Shown here piece by piece: positions 1-5,265 of a DNA stretch of 5,265 nt (position 1 is the stretch's first letter; every line of letters starts with the position of its first letter). Below the pieces are notes generated by a model. It worked only from the letters and a program-made list of their open reading frames with translations, was not told the origin of the DNA and ran no database searches. Position numbers and translations under genes: made by a program. Source of the DNA: JAJFFW01 sp039197915 (GTDB lineage Bacteria > Pseudomonadota > Alphaproteobacteria > Caulobacterales > Parvularculaceae); contig JBCCTV010000221.1 in NCBI GenBank assembly GCA_039197915.1, positions 1 to 5,265 of the forward strand. The letters are read 5' to 3'.

Positions 1-164
1 AATTCAAGCTCATCATCCGATGCGCTAGTGCAACTTCGCATCAATCTGAACCGCTTCGTTGCTCTAGGTTTTTGTTTTGTCGCGTTTTCTTGACCCCCAA
101 CCGGTGCTCACTTGGTCGGAAATCGCTCTTGCGAAACCCTGAAACATCATTCAGCGTCGCCCCA
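1..164. other. Non-coding left edge, no gene supported
   Basis: No convincing gene is visible. Frame 1 on the + strand is open from the edge to a TGA at 91-93, and frame 3 is open to a TAG at 165-167. Neither reads like a protein family I recognise. An imperfect hairpin is present at 19-42: arms GATGCG and CGCATC, with an inner AGT/ACT stem and a GCA loop. It has no following T-run, so it is not a clear terminator. A T-rich stretch follows at about 69-90. The tail of an upstream gene cannot be excluded. Confidence 0.5.
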
Positions 165-194
165 TAGACAGGCGCGGCCCGCGCCTTCTATAAG
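165..194 (+). promoter_or_regulatory. Probable sigma-70 promoter of the tRNA-Pro gene
   Basis: The -35 element is TAGACA at 165-170 (five of six to TTGACA). The -10 element is TATAAG at 189-194 (five of six to TATAAT), with an 18-base spacer. Transcription would start near 200-202, about 27 bases before the mature tRNA. The DNA just after the -10 is very GC-rich (GCGGCTCGCGCG), which is typical of stringently controlled stable-RNA promoters. That regulation is inferred. Confidence 0.5.
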
Positions 195-201
195 GCGGCT
201 C

Positions 202-222
202 GCGCGACAAACCTCGTCGCGC
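202..222 (+). other. GC-rich hairpin in the tRNA 5' leader
   Basis: Perfect 7-bp inverted repeat: GCGCGAC (202-208) and GTCGCGC (216-222) around a 7-base loop. It would occupy almost the whole leader of the primary transcript from the proposed promoter and ends 5 bases before the tRNA 5' end. It could affect RNase P processing or leader stability. No T-run follows, so it is not an intrinsic terminator. The structure is seen; any role is inferred. Confidence 0.4.
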
Positions 223-227
223 CGGGT

Positions 228-303
<76 letters not shown>

Positions 304-423
304 TTTCTCCCTACGAAGCGTGTTGAGTTCGTATTTAAGCTGACGGACGCTGCGTCGCGCACATCCTATGGACGCCGATCGACCCGCCGCTCATTCCGTA
401 TACCGCGCTTAAAAAGTAACGCC

Positions 424-443
424 CAAAGGATTCTTTGATTTTT
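424..443 (+). terminator. Weak candidate terminator after tRNA-Pro
   Basis: A small hairpin, CAAAG (424-428) and CTTTG (433-437) around a GATT loop, is followed by A and then five Ts. The stem is short and AT-rich, and it lies about 120 bases after the tRNA, so this is only a tentative terminator for the tRNA transcript. The rest of 304-515 holds no gene I can support, no copy of the tRNA 3' end that would suggest an integration site, and no clear terminator for thiL on the other strand. Confidence 0.22.
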
Positions 444-515
444 GCCCCCTGAACAAGAAAGCGGCCAGAGACATTTCAGTCCGCCCGTTCCGTCCGAAGT
501 CTTATTGCGTTCGCG

Positions 516-1571
516 TTAAAAGTGGTCGAACCCAGGTTTATCCGTCAAGGAATGAATATCGATCTCGGCGCCATTATGGTCGACGAGCTGCACGACATCC
601 TCGCGGCGACCATTTGATCCGTCATCATCCGATTGTTGCGCACGCGCGGCATCCATCGCCTCCATCGTCCCAATGCGCGTCACCGGCGTTTTCGCAACCT
701 CAGCCGCAATGGCCACAGAGCGACGGCGCACCGGCGCGGCGGTAAACAAAATTTCGTAATCGTCCCCGCCTGTGGCTAGTCGCACCAATCCTTTGTTCTG
801 ATCCCGCTTACGGTGCAACCAGCGCTGCGCGGGCTCTGACAGCGGCAAGGCGGACGCATCGATGCGTGCGTGTAACGGGGTGTCAGAAGCGCGGCAAAGG
901 TGGCCGCAATCCGCAATCAGCCCGTCGGAAACGTCAATGGCAGCGCTCGCAAGCCCAGATAAAGCGCTGCCAAGTTTTACCCGCGGTGTCGGCAGCTGAT
1001 ACCGCTCATTGAGGTAGTCGGTATCTTGGGCGTCCAATTTCAGGCGTTCGGTATCTGCTTCCAGCCCGAGACTTCCATCGCCAATGGCGCCGCTCACATA
1101 TATATCGTCGCCAACGCTCGCGCCTGATCGCGCAACGAGCCCCAGGCGCGCCGGCGCCCCGAAAGCTGTAACAGAGAAAACCGACGGCGCATTAGCCGCT
1201 TTATGCCGGGTCGTATCGCCGCCAAAGAGCCGTACCCGGAACAGATCATTATCCTCGGCCAATCCAGCGGTGAACGCCTCGATATCAGTCTCGGCTGTAT
1301 CTTTGCTCCAAACGCATCCCAAAAAATATCCGATCGGCCTTGCCCCCTTCGCGGCGAGGTCGGAAAGATTAACCCGCAGAGCTTTCTTCGCAACGCTCGA
1401 CAGCGGATCCGCCTTGCGGAAGTGAACGCCTTCGACAAGAACGTCCTTGCTCACAACGTAGCTTTCAGAGCTCAGCAATGCGGCGTCATCGGCGAGGCCA
1501 AATGCGCCCTCCGCACCCTCGCTTAACGGCGCAAAATATCGCTCTATCAGCTCAAATTCGCGACCGGACAT
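516..1571 (-). CDS. thiL: Thiamine-monophosphate kinase
   Basis: ThiL phosphorylates thiamine monophosphate with ATP to thiamine diphosphate, the last step of cofactor synthesis, in the cytoplasm. The 351-residue protein has the PurM/AIR-synthase-like architecture. Recognisable motifs are GLADDAALL (25-33, metal-binding aspartates), KDVLVEGVHF (42-51), NLSDLAAKGARP (68-79), FGGDTTR (116-122), SGAIGDGSLGL (160-170), AIDVSDGL (211-218) and TGGDDYEILF (267-276). It ends in GFDHF, a usual C-terminus for the family. A polar stretch at about 308-326, rich in Asp, Arg, Ser and Gly, looks like a lineage-specific linker. The ATG at 1571 lies 7 bases after the nusB stop, so translation is probably coupled. 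The local Shine-Dalgarno is weak (GGA about 12 bases upstream). The stop is TAA at 516-518. It is the last gene of the cluster. Confidence 0.96.
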   Translation of the reverse strand: MSGREFELIERYFAPLSEGAEGAFGLADDAALLSSESYVVSKDVLVEGVHFRKADPLSSVAKKALRVNLSDLAAKGARPIGYFLGCVWSKDTAETDIEAFTAGLAEDNDLFRVRLFGGDTTRHKAANAPSVFSVTAFGAPARLGLVARSGASVGDDIYVSGAIGDGSLGLEADTERLKLDAQDTDYLNERYQLPTPRVKLGSALSGLASAAIDVSDGLIADCGHLCRASDTPLHARIDASALPLSEPAQRWLHRKRDQNKGLVRLATGGDDYEILFTAAPVRRRSVAIAAEVAKTPVTRIGTMEAMDAARAQQSDDDGSNGRREDVVQLVDHNGAEIDIHSLTDKPGFDHF

Positions 1572-1578
1572 AGGCCAG

Positions 1579-2091
1579 TCATTCCGAATTTCGTTGTTTT
1601 TTAATTTCGTCAGTACGCGATGCTGCGGCGGCGGCGTCTAAGATCCCATTGATGAATGAGAGCTCATCCCCGTCTTCGAAAAAGGCCGCCGCAATCGATA
1701 CATACTCGTCAATGACGACCCGGTAAGGAACGTCCGGCCGCTGTGAAAGTTCGTACACGCCAGCGCGCAAGATTGCGCGCGCAGTAGCGTCAATCCTCTC
1801 CAGCCTCCAGCCCTTCGCCAGGCGGCTTGAAATGTAGCGATCAATCGTCGCCTGACCGTCAACGACGCCCTTCACGATGGCGTCGAAAAAGGCGCTATCT
1901 GCGTCGTGTAAAGTGAATCCGTCGGCGTCTACGCCAATGCGGTGCGCATTGAATTCATCGATGACAGCATTCGTGCCAACGCCGGAAAATTCCATCTGGA
2001 AGAGCGCCTGAACGGCGGCGAGCCGAGCGGCCGATCGCCGAGGCGCAGCGCTCGCGCCATGGTCCGTTGCCGCCTCGCTATTTAGTGCCAT
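1579..2091 (-). CDS. nusB: Transcription antitermination factor NusB
   Basis: NusB pairs with NusE (ribosomal protein S10) on boxA RNA and promotes antitermination of rRNA transcription. From the ATG at 2091 the protein has 170 residues, within the family range. Typical helical motifs are AARLAAVQALFQME (21-34), WRLERIDATARAILRAGVYEL (95-115), VVIDEYVSIAAAFF (125-138) and DELSFINGILDA (142-153). The N-terminal 20 residues are low-complexity and poorly conserved in the family. An in-frame TTG at 2103 would add four residues. Neither codon has a good Shine-Dalgarno, so I prefer ATG on start-codon frequency alone. The gene lies 51 bases after nrdR and 7 bases before thiL on the same strand. Linkage of nusB to thiL is common in proteobacteria and supports the call. 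Confidence 0.95.
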   Translation of the reverse strand: MALNSEAATDHGASAAPRRSAARLAAVQALFQMEFSGVGTNAVIDEFNAHRIGVDADGFTLHDADSAFFDAIVKGVVDGQATIDRYISSRLAKGWRLERIDATARAILRAGVYELSQRPDVPYRVVIDEYVSIAAAFFEDGDELSFINGILDAAAAASRTDEIKKQRNSE

Positions 2092-2142
2092 CTGTGACGC
2101 CAATTTTCTGCTTTTGCATTTGTAACTGCTGACAGCGACCGT

Positions 2143-2604
2143 TTAATCAGTGTCACGATTATCAAGTTCGCCAAGGAATTGCTCAAAGTCTTTCGCCTCG
2201 GTGAAATTCCGATAGACGGAGGCGTAGCGGACGTAAGCGACTTGATCAATCTCCGCGAGCCCTTTCATGACAAGCGCGCCAATTTCGTGGGACGGCGTTT
2301 CGCTTTCGCCGCTAGTTTCAAGTGCCCGAACGATATCGGAGACCAGCCGGTCCACGACGTCTCCTTCAACATCTCGCTTGCGCACAGCGATATCGATTGA
2401 CCGGTGAAGTTTATCGCGATCAAAGGGCGCTTTTCGACCGTCTGATTTTAATACGGTCAGATCACGGAGTTGAACCCGCTCGAAAGTGGTAAAGCGCGCA
2501 CCGCAATTGTCGCATGCGCGGCGCCGCCGGATCGACGCCCCATCCTCAGCAGGACGGGAGTCCTTCACATGCGTATTCTCGCTTCCACAAAAAGGACACC
2601 GCAT
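2143..2604 (-). CDS. nrdR: Transcriptional repressor NrdR
   Basis: NrdR is a nucleotide-sensing repressor that binds NrdR boxes upstream of ribonucleotide reductase genes. The 153-residue protein is full length. Its N-terminal zinc ribbon has the pairs C3-x2-C6 and C31-x2-C34, with the conserved stretches VKDSRPAEDG and IRRRRACDNCGARFTTFER (25-43). The ATP-cone domain spans about 48-138, starting at TVLKSDGRKAPFDRDKL, and senses ATP/dATP. The ATG at 2604 has a modest GGGA about 8 bases upstream, and the start is fixed by the MRCPFCG opening typical of the family. The gene lies 82 bases after glyA, with no clear terminator between them, so it is probably co-transcribed. I see no NrdR-box pair in the window, so its targets lie elsewhere. 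Confidence 0.97.
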   Translation of the reverse strand: MRCPFCGSENTHVKDSRPAEDGASIRRRRACDNCGARFTTFERVQLRDLTVLKSDGRKAPFDRDKLHRSIDIAVRKRDVEGDVVDRLVSDIVRALETSGESETPSHEIGALVMKGLAEIDQVAYVRYASVYRNFTEAKDFEQFLGELDNRDTD

Positions 2605-2686
2605 AGCTAAAGTCCCGGGCTCAAACGACGTTCATGCCGCCTAGATTGCCGAACGCTTCACGACGCGGGCGAGAGCGCAAGAAATC

Positions 2687-3976
2687 TCAGGCGTAAATCG
2701 GGAACCGGTCTGTTAGCGCTTTTACGCGCTTTGCAACATCTTTCTCTTTTTCCGTGTTGTCGCCGCCGCTCGCGAGCCCGTCAAGGACCTCGCCGATGAG
2801 CTCCCCGACCTCTCGGAACTCAGCGACGCCAAAGCCGCGGGTGGTCCCGGCGGGCGAGCCAATCCGAATGCCTGAGGTGACGCTTGGCTTCTCAGGGTCG
2901 AACGGAACGCCATTTTTGTTACAAGTGATGTTCGCGCGCTCGAGGCTTTCTTCAGCCTCGTTTCCTTTGACGCCTTTCGGGCGAAGGTCAATGAGCGCCA
3001 AGTGGGTGTCAGTTCCGCCCGAGACGACCGCATAGCCGGCTTCAACAAGAGCCGCCGACATGGCTTGGGCGTTCGCGATCACGTCGCGAATATAATCTTT
3101 AAACTCAGGTCTTAGCGCTTCGCCAAAAGCGACAGCTTTAGCGGCGATAACATGCATCAACGGCCCGCCCTGCAGCCCAGGGAACAAAGCGGAACGGACC
3201 TTCTTTGCGATGTCTTTGTCGTTTGTAAGCGCAATCCCGCCACGCGGACCGCGAAGCGTCTTGTGGGTCGTAGACGTAACAATGTCAGCGTAGTCAACGG
3301 GATTGGGATAGGCGCCGCCAGCAATCAGCCCTGAATAATGCGCCATATCGACCATGAAATAGGCGCCAATGCTGTCAGCAATTTCCCGGAAGATTTTGAA
3401 ATCAATGACCCGGGAATAGGCGCTGCCGCCGGCGATCACGATTTTCGGTTTATGCTTCTTCGCGAGGTCTGCAGCCTGGTCGTAATCGATCAGATGGGTA
3501 TCCTCGTGGACGCTATAGTGAACGGCGTTGAACCACTTGCCCGATTGGTTGGCTTTTGCGCCGTGTGTCAAATGCCCCCCCGCGGCGAGATCTAAGCCGA
3601 GGAAAGTGTCGCCTGGCTTCATCAACGCCATAAAAACAGCTTGGTTTGCCTGGCTGCCGGAATGGGGCTGCACCAGCGCTTCCTGCGCATTGAACAGCTT
3701 TTTGGCGCGCTCAATCGCTAGCTCTTCGGCGACGTCGACAACTTCGCAACCGCCATAGTAGCGCCGTCCTGGATAGCCCTCGGCGTATTTATTGGTCAGT
3801 ACGGACCCTTGCGCTTCAAGCACAGCCCGGGAGACGATATTCTCTGATGCAATCAACTCTATTTGGTCGCGCTGACGGGTGAGCTCCTGACCAAGCACAT
3901 TGGCTAACTCCGGATCAGCGTCAAACACGCTGTCATCAAAGAAACCACGCGGCTCAATGGCGGTTGATACGGACAT
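2687..3976 (-). CDS. glyA: Serine hydroxymethyltransferase
   Basis: This PLP enzyme converts L-serine and tetrahydrofolate to glycine and 5,10-methylene-tetrahydrofolate, the main source of one-carbon units for purine, thymidylate and methionine synthesis. From the ATG at 3976 the protein has 429 residues, the usual length. Visible motifs are LIASENIVS (41-49), NKYAEGYPGRRYYGG (62-76, including catalytic Glu66), HSGSQAN (105-111), VDMAH (209-213, with Asp210 and His213 contacting PLP) and STTHKTLRGPRGG (235-247, Lys239 being the Schiff-base lysine). Arg371 in IRIGSPAG would bind the substrate carboxylate. The frame stays open to a codon at 4072, but those 32 extra residues run through the promoter, while an AGGAG sits 7 bases before 3976. 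It heads the glyA-nrdR-nusB-thiL cluster. Confidence 0.98.
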   Translation of the reverse strand: MSVSTAIEPRGFFDDSVFDADPELANVLGQELTRQRDQIELIASENIVSRAVLEAQGSVLTNKYAEGYPGRRYYGGCEVVDVAEELAIERAKKLFNAQEALVQPHSGSQANQAVFMALMKPGDTFLGLDLAAGGHLTHGAKANQSGKWFNAVHYSVHEDTHLIDYDQAADLAKKHKPKIVIAGGSAYSRVIDFKIFREIADSIGAYFMVDMAHYSGLIAGGAYPNPVDYADIVTSTTHKTLRGPRGGIALTNDKDIAKKVRSALFPGLQGGPLMHVIAAKAVAFGEALRPEFKDYIRDVIANAQAMSAALVEAGYAVVSGGTDTHLALIDLRPKGVKGNEAEESLERANITCNKNGVPFDPEKPSVTSGIRIGSPAGTTRGFGVAEFREVGELIGEVLDGLASGGDNTEKEKDVAKRVKALTDRFPIYA

Positions 3977-3983
3977 CGCGGAA

Positions 3984-3988
3984 CTCCT
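3984..3988 (-). promoter_or_regulatory. glyA ribosome binding site
   Basis: On the - strand this reads AGGAG, separated by 7 bases from the ATG at 3976-3974. It is the strongest Shine-Dalgarno of the cluster and decides the glyA start against the upstream in-frame codon at 4072. Confidence 0.85.
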
Positions 3989-4004
3989 GCAAAAAGGTGT
4001 GATG

Positions 4005-4033
4005 TGTATAGTGCGCGCTGCCTCTCGCCGCAA
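4005..4033 (-). promoter_or_regulatory. Probable sigma-70 promoter of the glyA cluster
   Basis: On the - strand the -35 element is TTGCGG (4033-4028) and the -10 element is TATACA (4010-4005), with an exactly 17-base spacer. TTG-starting -35 boxes with a variable second half are common in alphaproteobacteria. Transcription would start near 3998, giving a leader of only about 22 bases that carries the AGGAG. The short leader leaves no room for a riboswitch. The promoter probably drives all four genes, as no other clear promoter was seen inside the cluster. Confidence 0.6.
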
Positions 4034-4336
4034 ATATGTCTTCGTCGCGGGTGCACCCGATCCTACCTGCACCTAACCCAAGGCGAATCAGAAAAACGCG
4101 GCGGTTTACCAACGACATGGGTTTTTAAAAATAACAAGCAAGAACAGAACAGATGAAAGCGCGTTGCGTACTTAAAACCCTACAACTTACCCTATAAAGG
4201 TGCGTTTTCTTCGTGAAAAACCACGATTTTCCCCAGGGTCGCGGTATTCGTTTTGAGCTTGAGCGCCCACCTTAGACCAAATTTGTCACCACAATTGATC
4301 AGGCGACAATAAAACTCGGAAGAGGATTATGAAAAA

Positions 4337-4384
4337 GCGGTAGCTGTTATTGTATATTTTCTCTACTTTGACTAAAGCTACCGC
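4337..4384. repeat. 9-bp perfect inverted repeat upstream of mucR
   Basis: GCGGTAGCT (4337-4345) and AGCTACCGC (4376-4384) are exact reverse complements around 30 bases of AT-rich DNA. The right arm lies inside the spacer of the possible promoter at 4368-4397, and the -35 is in the loop. This could be a pair of operator half-sites or the stem of an RNA structure. No T-run follows, so it is not a terminator. Confidence 0.5.
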
Positions 4385-4397
4385 CAGCACGAATATT
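4368..4397 (+). promoter_or_regulatory. Possible mucR promoter
   Basis: The -35 element is TTGACT (4368-4373, five of six) and the -10 element is AATATT (4392-4397, four of six), with an 18-base spacer. This would start transcription near 4404 and give a leader of about 160 bases. The -35 is good but the -10 is mediocre. A closer alternative -10, TATTCT at 4530-4535, lacks a -35. Confidence 0.3.
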
Positions 4398-4552
4398 CAC
4401 ACCGCCAAATTCTGGCGATTCTAGTTTTCCTCGAAAAGTGTTCGCGCATAAACCAATAGGGCCTCGCTAACGGTCATGCGTTGTGCCGGCGGAAGTCGGT
4501 GAATACCAAAAAGATCAAGCGGTACTCAGTATTCTACTCGGGCCCCAGTAAT

Positions 4553-4559
4553 AAAGGAG
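4553..4559 (+). promoter_or_regulatory. mucR ribosome binding site
   Basis: AAAGGAG lies 7 bases before the ATG at 4567, at ideal spacing. It fixes the start of the regulator gene. Confidence 0.85.
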
Positions 4560-4566
4560 CATCTTC

Positions 4567-5043
4567 ATGTCTGAAGATAACGACGTCGATTTCGGCGAAA
4601 CCCTAAGCCTAACCACTGATATTATCTCAGCCTTTGTGAGTAATAATAAAACCGACGCGGCGGAAATACCTGCATTGATACAAGAAGTGCATGACACGCT
4701 GCGCGCCCTTGCGGCCGGATCAACGGCGAATGCAGGCAACCAAGAGCCTGCCGTACCGATCGCGAAGTCCGTAACGCCCGACTACATCATCTGTCTTGAA
4801 GACGGCAAACAGCTCAAAATGCTAAAGCGGTATCTTCGTACGCAGTATGACCTGTCGCCAGAAGACTACCGCCGGAAATGGGGCCTGCCAGCCGAGTATC
4901 CATTGGTCGCCCCTAAATATGCAAAAAAACGCTCGCAATATGCAAAAGCTATTGGGCTTGGGCGTGGCGTCGGCGCCAAGAAAAAAGCAACGCCCACGAA
5001 ACAAGCGCCCGGCAAACGCGGGCGTCCAAGAAAAGCGCGTTAA
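4567..5043 (+). CDS. mucR: Ros/MucR-family transcriptional regulator
   Basis: This family comprises alphaproteobacterial DNA-binding proteins that act as global, H-NS-like silencers and regulate surface polysaccharide, motility and cell-cycle genes. The protein has 158 residues. The N-terminal part (about 12-50, LSLTTDIISAFVSNN followed by EIPALIQEVHDTL) matches the family oligomerisation region. The DNA-binding core is about 70-118: TPDYIICLEDGKQLKMLKR, then YRRKWGLPAEYPLVAPKYA. Aligned to Agrobacterium Ros (C79, C82, H92, H97), the zinc-ligand positions are Cys76, Asp79, Tyr89 and Tyr94, so only one ligand remains. Some family members are known to fold without zinc. The tail (136-158) is rich in Lys, Ala and Pro and ends in KRGRPRK, resembling an AT-hook. 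The gene is transcribed alone, divergent from glyA, with a strong terminator 39 bases after the stop. Family membership is firm; targets are unknown. Confidence 0.93.
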   Translation: MSEDNDVDFGETLSLTTDIISAFVSNNKTDAAEIPALIQEVHDTLRALAAGSTANAGNQEPAVPIAKSVTPDYIICLEDGKQLKMLKRYLRTQYDLSPEDYRRKWGLPAEYPLVAPKYAKKRSQYAKAIGLGRGVGAKKKATPTKQAPGKRGRPRKAR

Positions 5044-5081
5044 ACGCAATGAAACAGGCGCTTAACGCATGAATAGAAAAC

Positions 5082-5111
5082 GCGCTCCAGAACAAGCTGG
5101 AGCGCTTTTTT
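5082..5111 (+). terminator. Strong intrinsic terminator of mucR, possibly bidirectional
   Basis: A perfect 9-bp stem, GCGCTCCAG (5082-5090) and CTGGAGCGC (5097-5105), closes an AACAAG loop and is followed by six Ts (5106-5111). It begins 39 bases after the mucR stop. On the - strand the same stem is followed by GTTTTCT, a weaker T-tract, so it may also stop a convergent transcript from the right. Confidence 0.92.
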
Positions 5112-5192
5112 GTTTGGTCGATCTCGAAGAACTTAATCGCTGCCTGTTTTGAAACTCTGCCTATGTGTCGGCGTAAGGTCTCAAACAGAGAA

Positions 5193-5264
5193 CTATAGGC
5201 GGAAGCGAACCTGGTCAGCCCAAAAACGCTCTAGGCGTTGCAGGGTTTTATTTGTGTCGCCGAC
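5193..5264 (-). CDS. Possible C-terminal end of a convergent gene, hypothetical
   Basis: On the - strand one frame is open from the right edge through 23 codons to a TAG at 5195-5193. The residues include LQRLERFWADQVRFRL, an amphipathic, protein-like end that I cannot assign to a family. Support is indirect: the upstream mucR terminator also looks usable from this side. A 23-codon open frame is common by chance. A second frame ends at TAA 5250-5248 after five codons and is followed by a small hairpin, AACGC/GCGTT (5225-5239), running into Ts on the - strand; it is a competing explanation. No + strand gene was seen in 5112-5265. Confidence 0.2.
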   Translation of the reverse strand, partial: VGDTNKTLQRLERFWADQVRFRL

Positions 5265-5265
5265 G

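Larger units (their letters stand above)
4034..4566. other. Long AT-rich intergenic region between divergent glyA and mucR
   Basis: This is about 530 bases with no convincing gene. The only ATG-started frames are very short, such as 14 codons at 4153-4197 and four codons at 4329-4343. It holds the palindromic A/T tract TTTTTAAAAA (4122-4131), a weak hairpin TCGTG/CACGA (4211-4226), the inverted repeat at 4337-4384, the AT-rich run at about 4345-4366, the palindrome GAATATTC (4391-4398), a 5-bp hairpin CGCCA/TGGCG (4403-4417), and GCGGTA three times with TACCGC once. The length and AT-richness suit a regulatory region or an unrecognised small RNA. MucR-family proteins bind AT-rich DNA and often control their own gene, so autoregulation here is a reasonable inference. 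Confidence 0.5.

Noticed and set aside
3..41. - strand ATG at 41 with a frame open to the left edge
   Set aside because: Only 13 codons are visible, without a good Shine-Dalgarno or recognisable motif.
90..118. TTGACC as the -35 of a tRNA promoter
   Set aside because: There is no acceptable -10 at 16-18 bases, and the TAGACA/TATAAG pair nearer the tRNA is better.
304..515. Integration site or genomic island next to tRNA-Pro
   Set aside because: No integrase and no repeat of the tRNA 3' end were found downstream.
1084..1526. Overlapping open frames on both strands inside thiL
   Set aside because: They lie wholly inside a clear thiL reading frame and resemble no known protein.
2092..2103. 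TTG start of nusB at 2103
   Set aside because: It adds only four residues and has no better Shine-Dalgarno than the ATG at 2091. It is not excluded.
2754..3758. Several + strand open frames antisense to glyA
   Set aside because: These are by-products of GC-rich codon use in glyA, without ribosome sites or recognisable domains.
3977..4072. N-terminal extension of glyA to an in-frame start at 4072
   Set aside because: It overlaps the TTGCGG/TATACA promoter, is unlike the family N-terminus, and a strong AGGAG sits directly before the ATG at 3976.
4211..4230. Hairpin TCGTG/CACGA followed by TTTT as a terminator
   Set aside because: The stem is only 5 bp, with no gene ending upstream of it.
4329..4343. 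Four-codon frame MKKR with an upstream AGAGGA
   Set aside because: The Shine-Dalgarno is too close, the frame is tiny, and it lies upstream of the proposed mucR promoter.
4515..4739. - strand open frame over the mucR start
   Set aside because: It is antisense to a well-supported regulator and its ribosome site, and is not protein-like.

Overview
The window looks like ordinary chromosomal DNA from an alphaproteobacterium. The evidence is the linked set glyA, nrdR, nusB and thiL, the protein styles, and a Ros/MucR-type regulator, a family largely confined to that class. I cannot place it below class with confidence.

Layout. Positions 1-227 are non-coding and hold a plausible sigma-70 promoter and a GC-rich leader hairpin in front of a complete tRNA-Pro(GGG) at 228-303 on the + strand. 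A 212-base gap with no convincing gene follows. Positions 516-3976 are a four-gene cluster on the - strand, read right to left: glyA (serine hydroxymethyltransferase), nrdR (repressor of ribonucleotide reductase genes), nusB (antitermination factor) and thiL (thiamine-monophosphate kinase). A good promoter and Shine-Dalgarno sequence sit just before glyA. They show that glyA begins at 3976 and not at the earlier in-frame codon at 4072.

Between glyA and the next gene lie about 590 bases, partly AT-rich and non-coding, with a 9-bp inverted repeat, a possible promoter and several GCGGTA motifs. A Ros/MucR-family regulator follows on the + strand (4567-5043) and ends at a strong intrinsic terminator. 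The terminator stem also has a T-rich flank on the - strand, so a convergent gene may enter from the right edge. I see only a weak candidate tail for one.

Functional links. glyA supplies glycine and one-carbon units, nrdR controls dNTP supply, nusB supports rRNA transcription, and thiL completes thiamine diphosphate. Together they form a housekeeping growth cluster. In many alphaproteobacteria riboflavin genes (ribD, ribE, ribBA, ribH) lie between nrdR and nusB. Here that space is only about 50 bases, so the rib block is absent.

I found no mobile element, CRISPR array or defence system. The points most worth a second look are the regulator, which keeps only one of four zinc ligands and carries an AT-hook-like tail, the missing rib block, and an 11-base match between upstream DNA and the tRNA anticodon arm.
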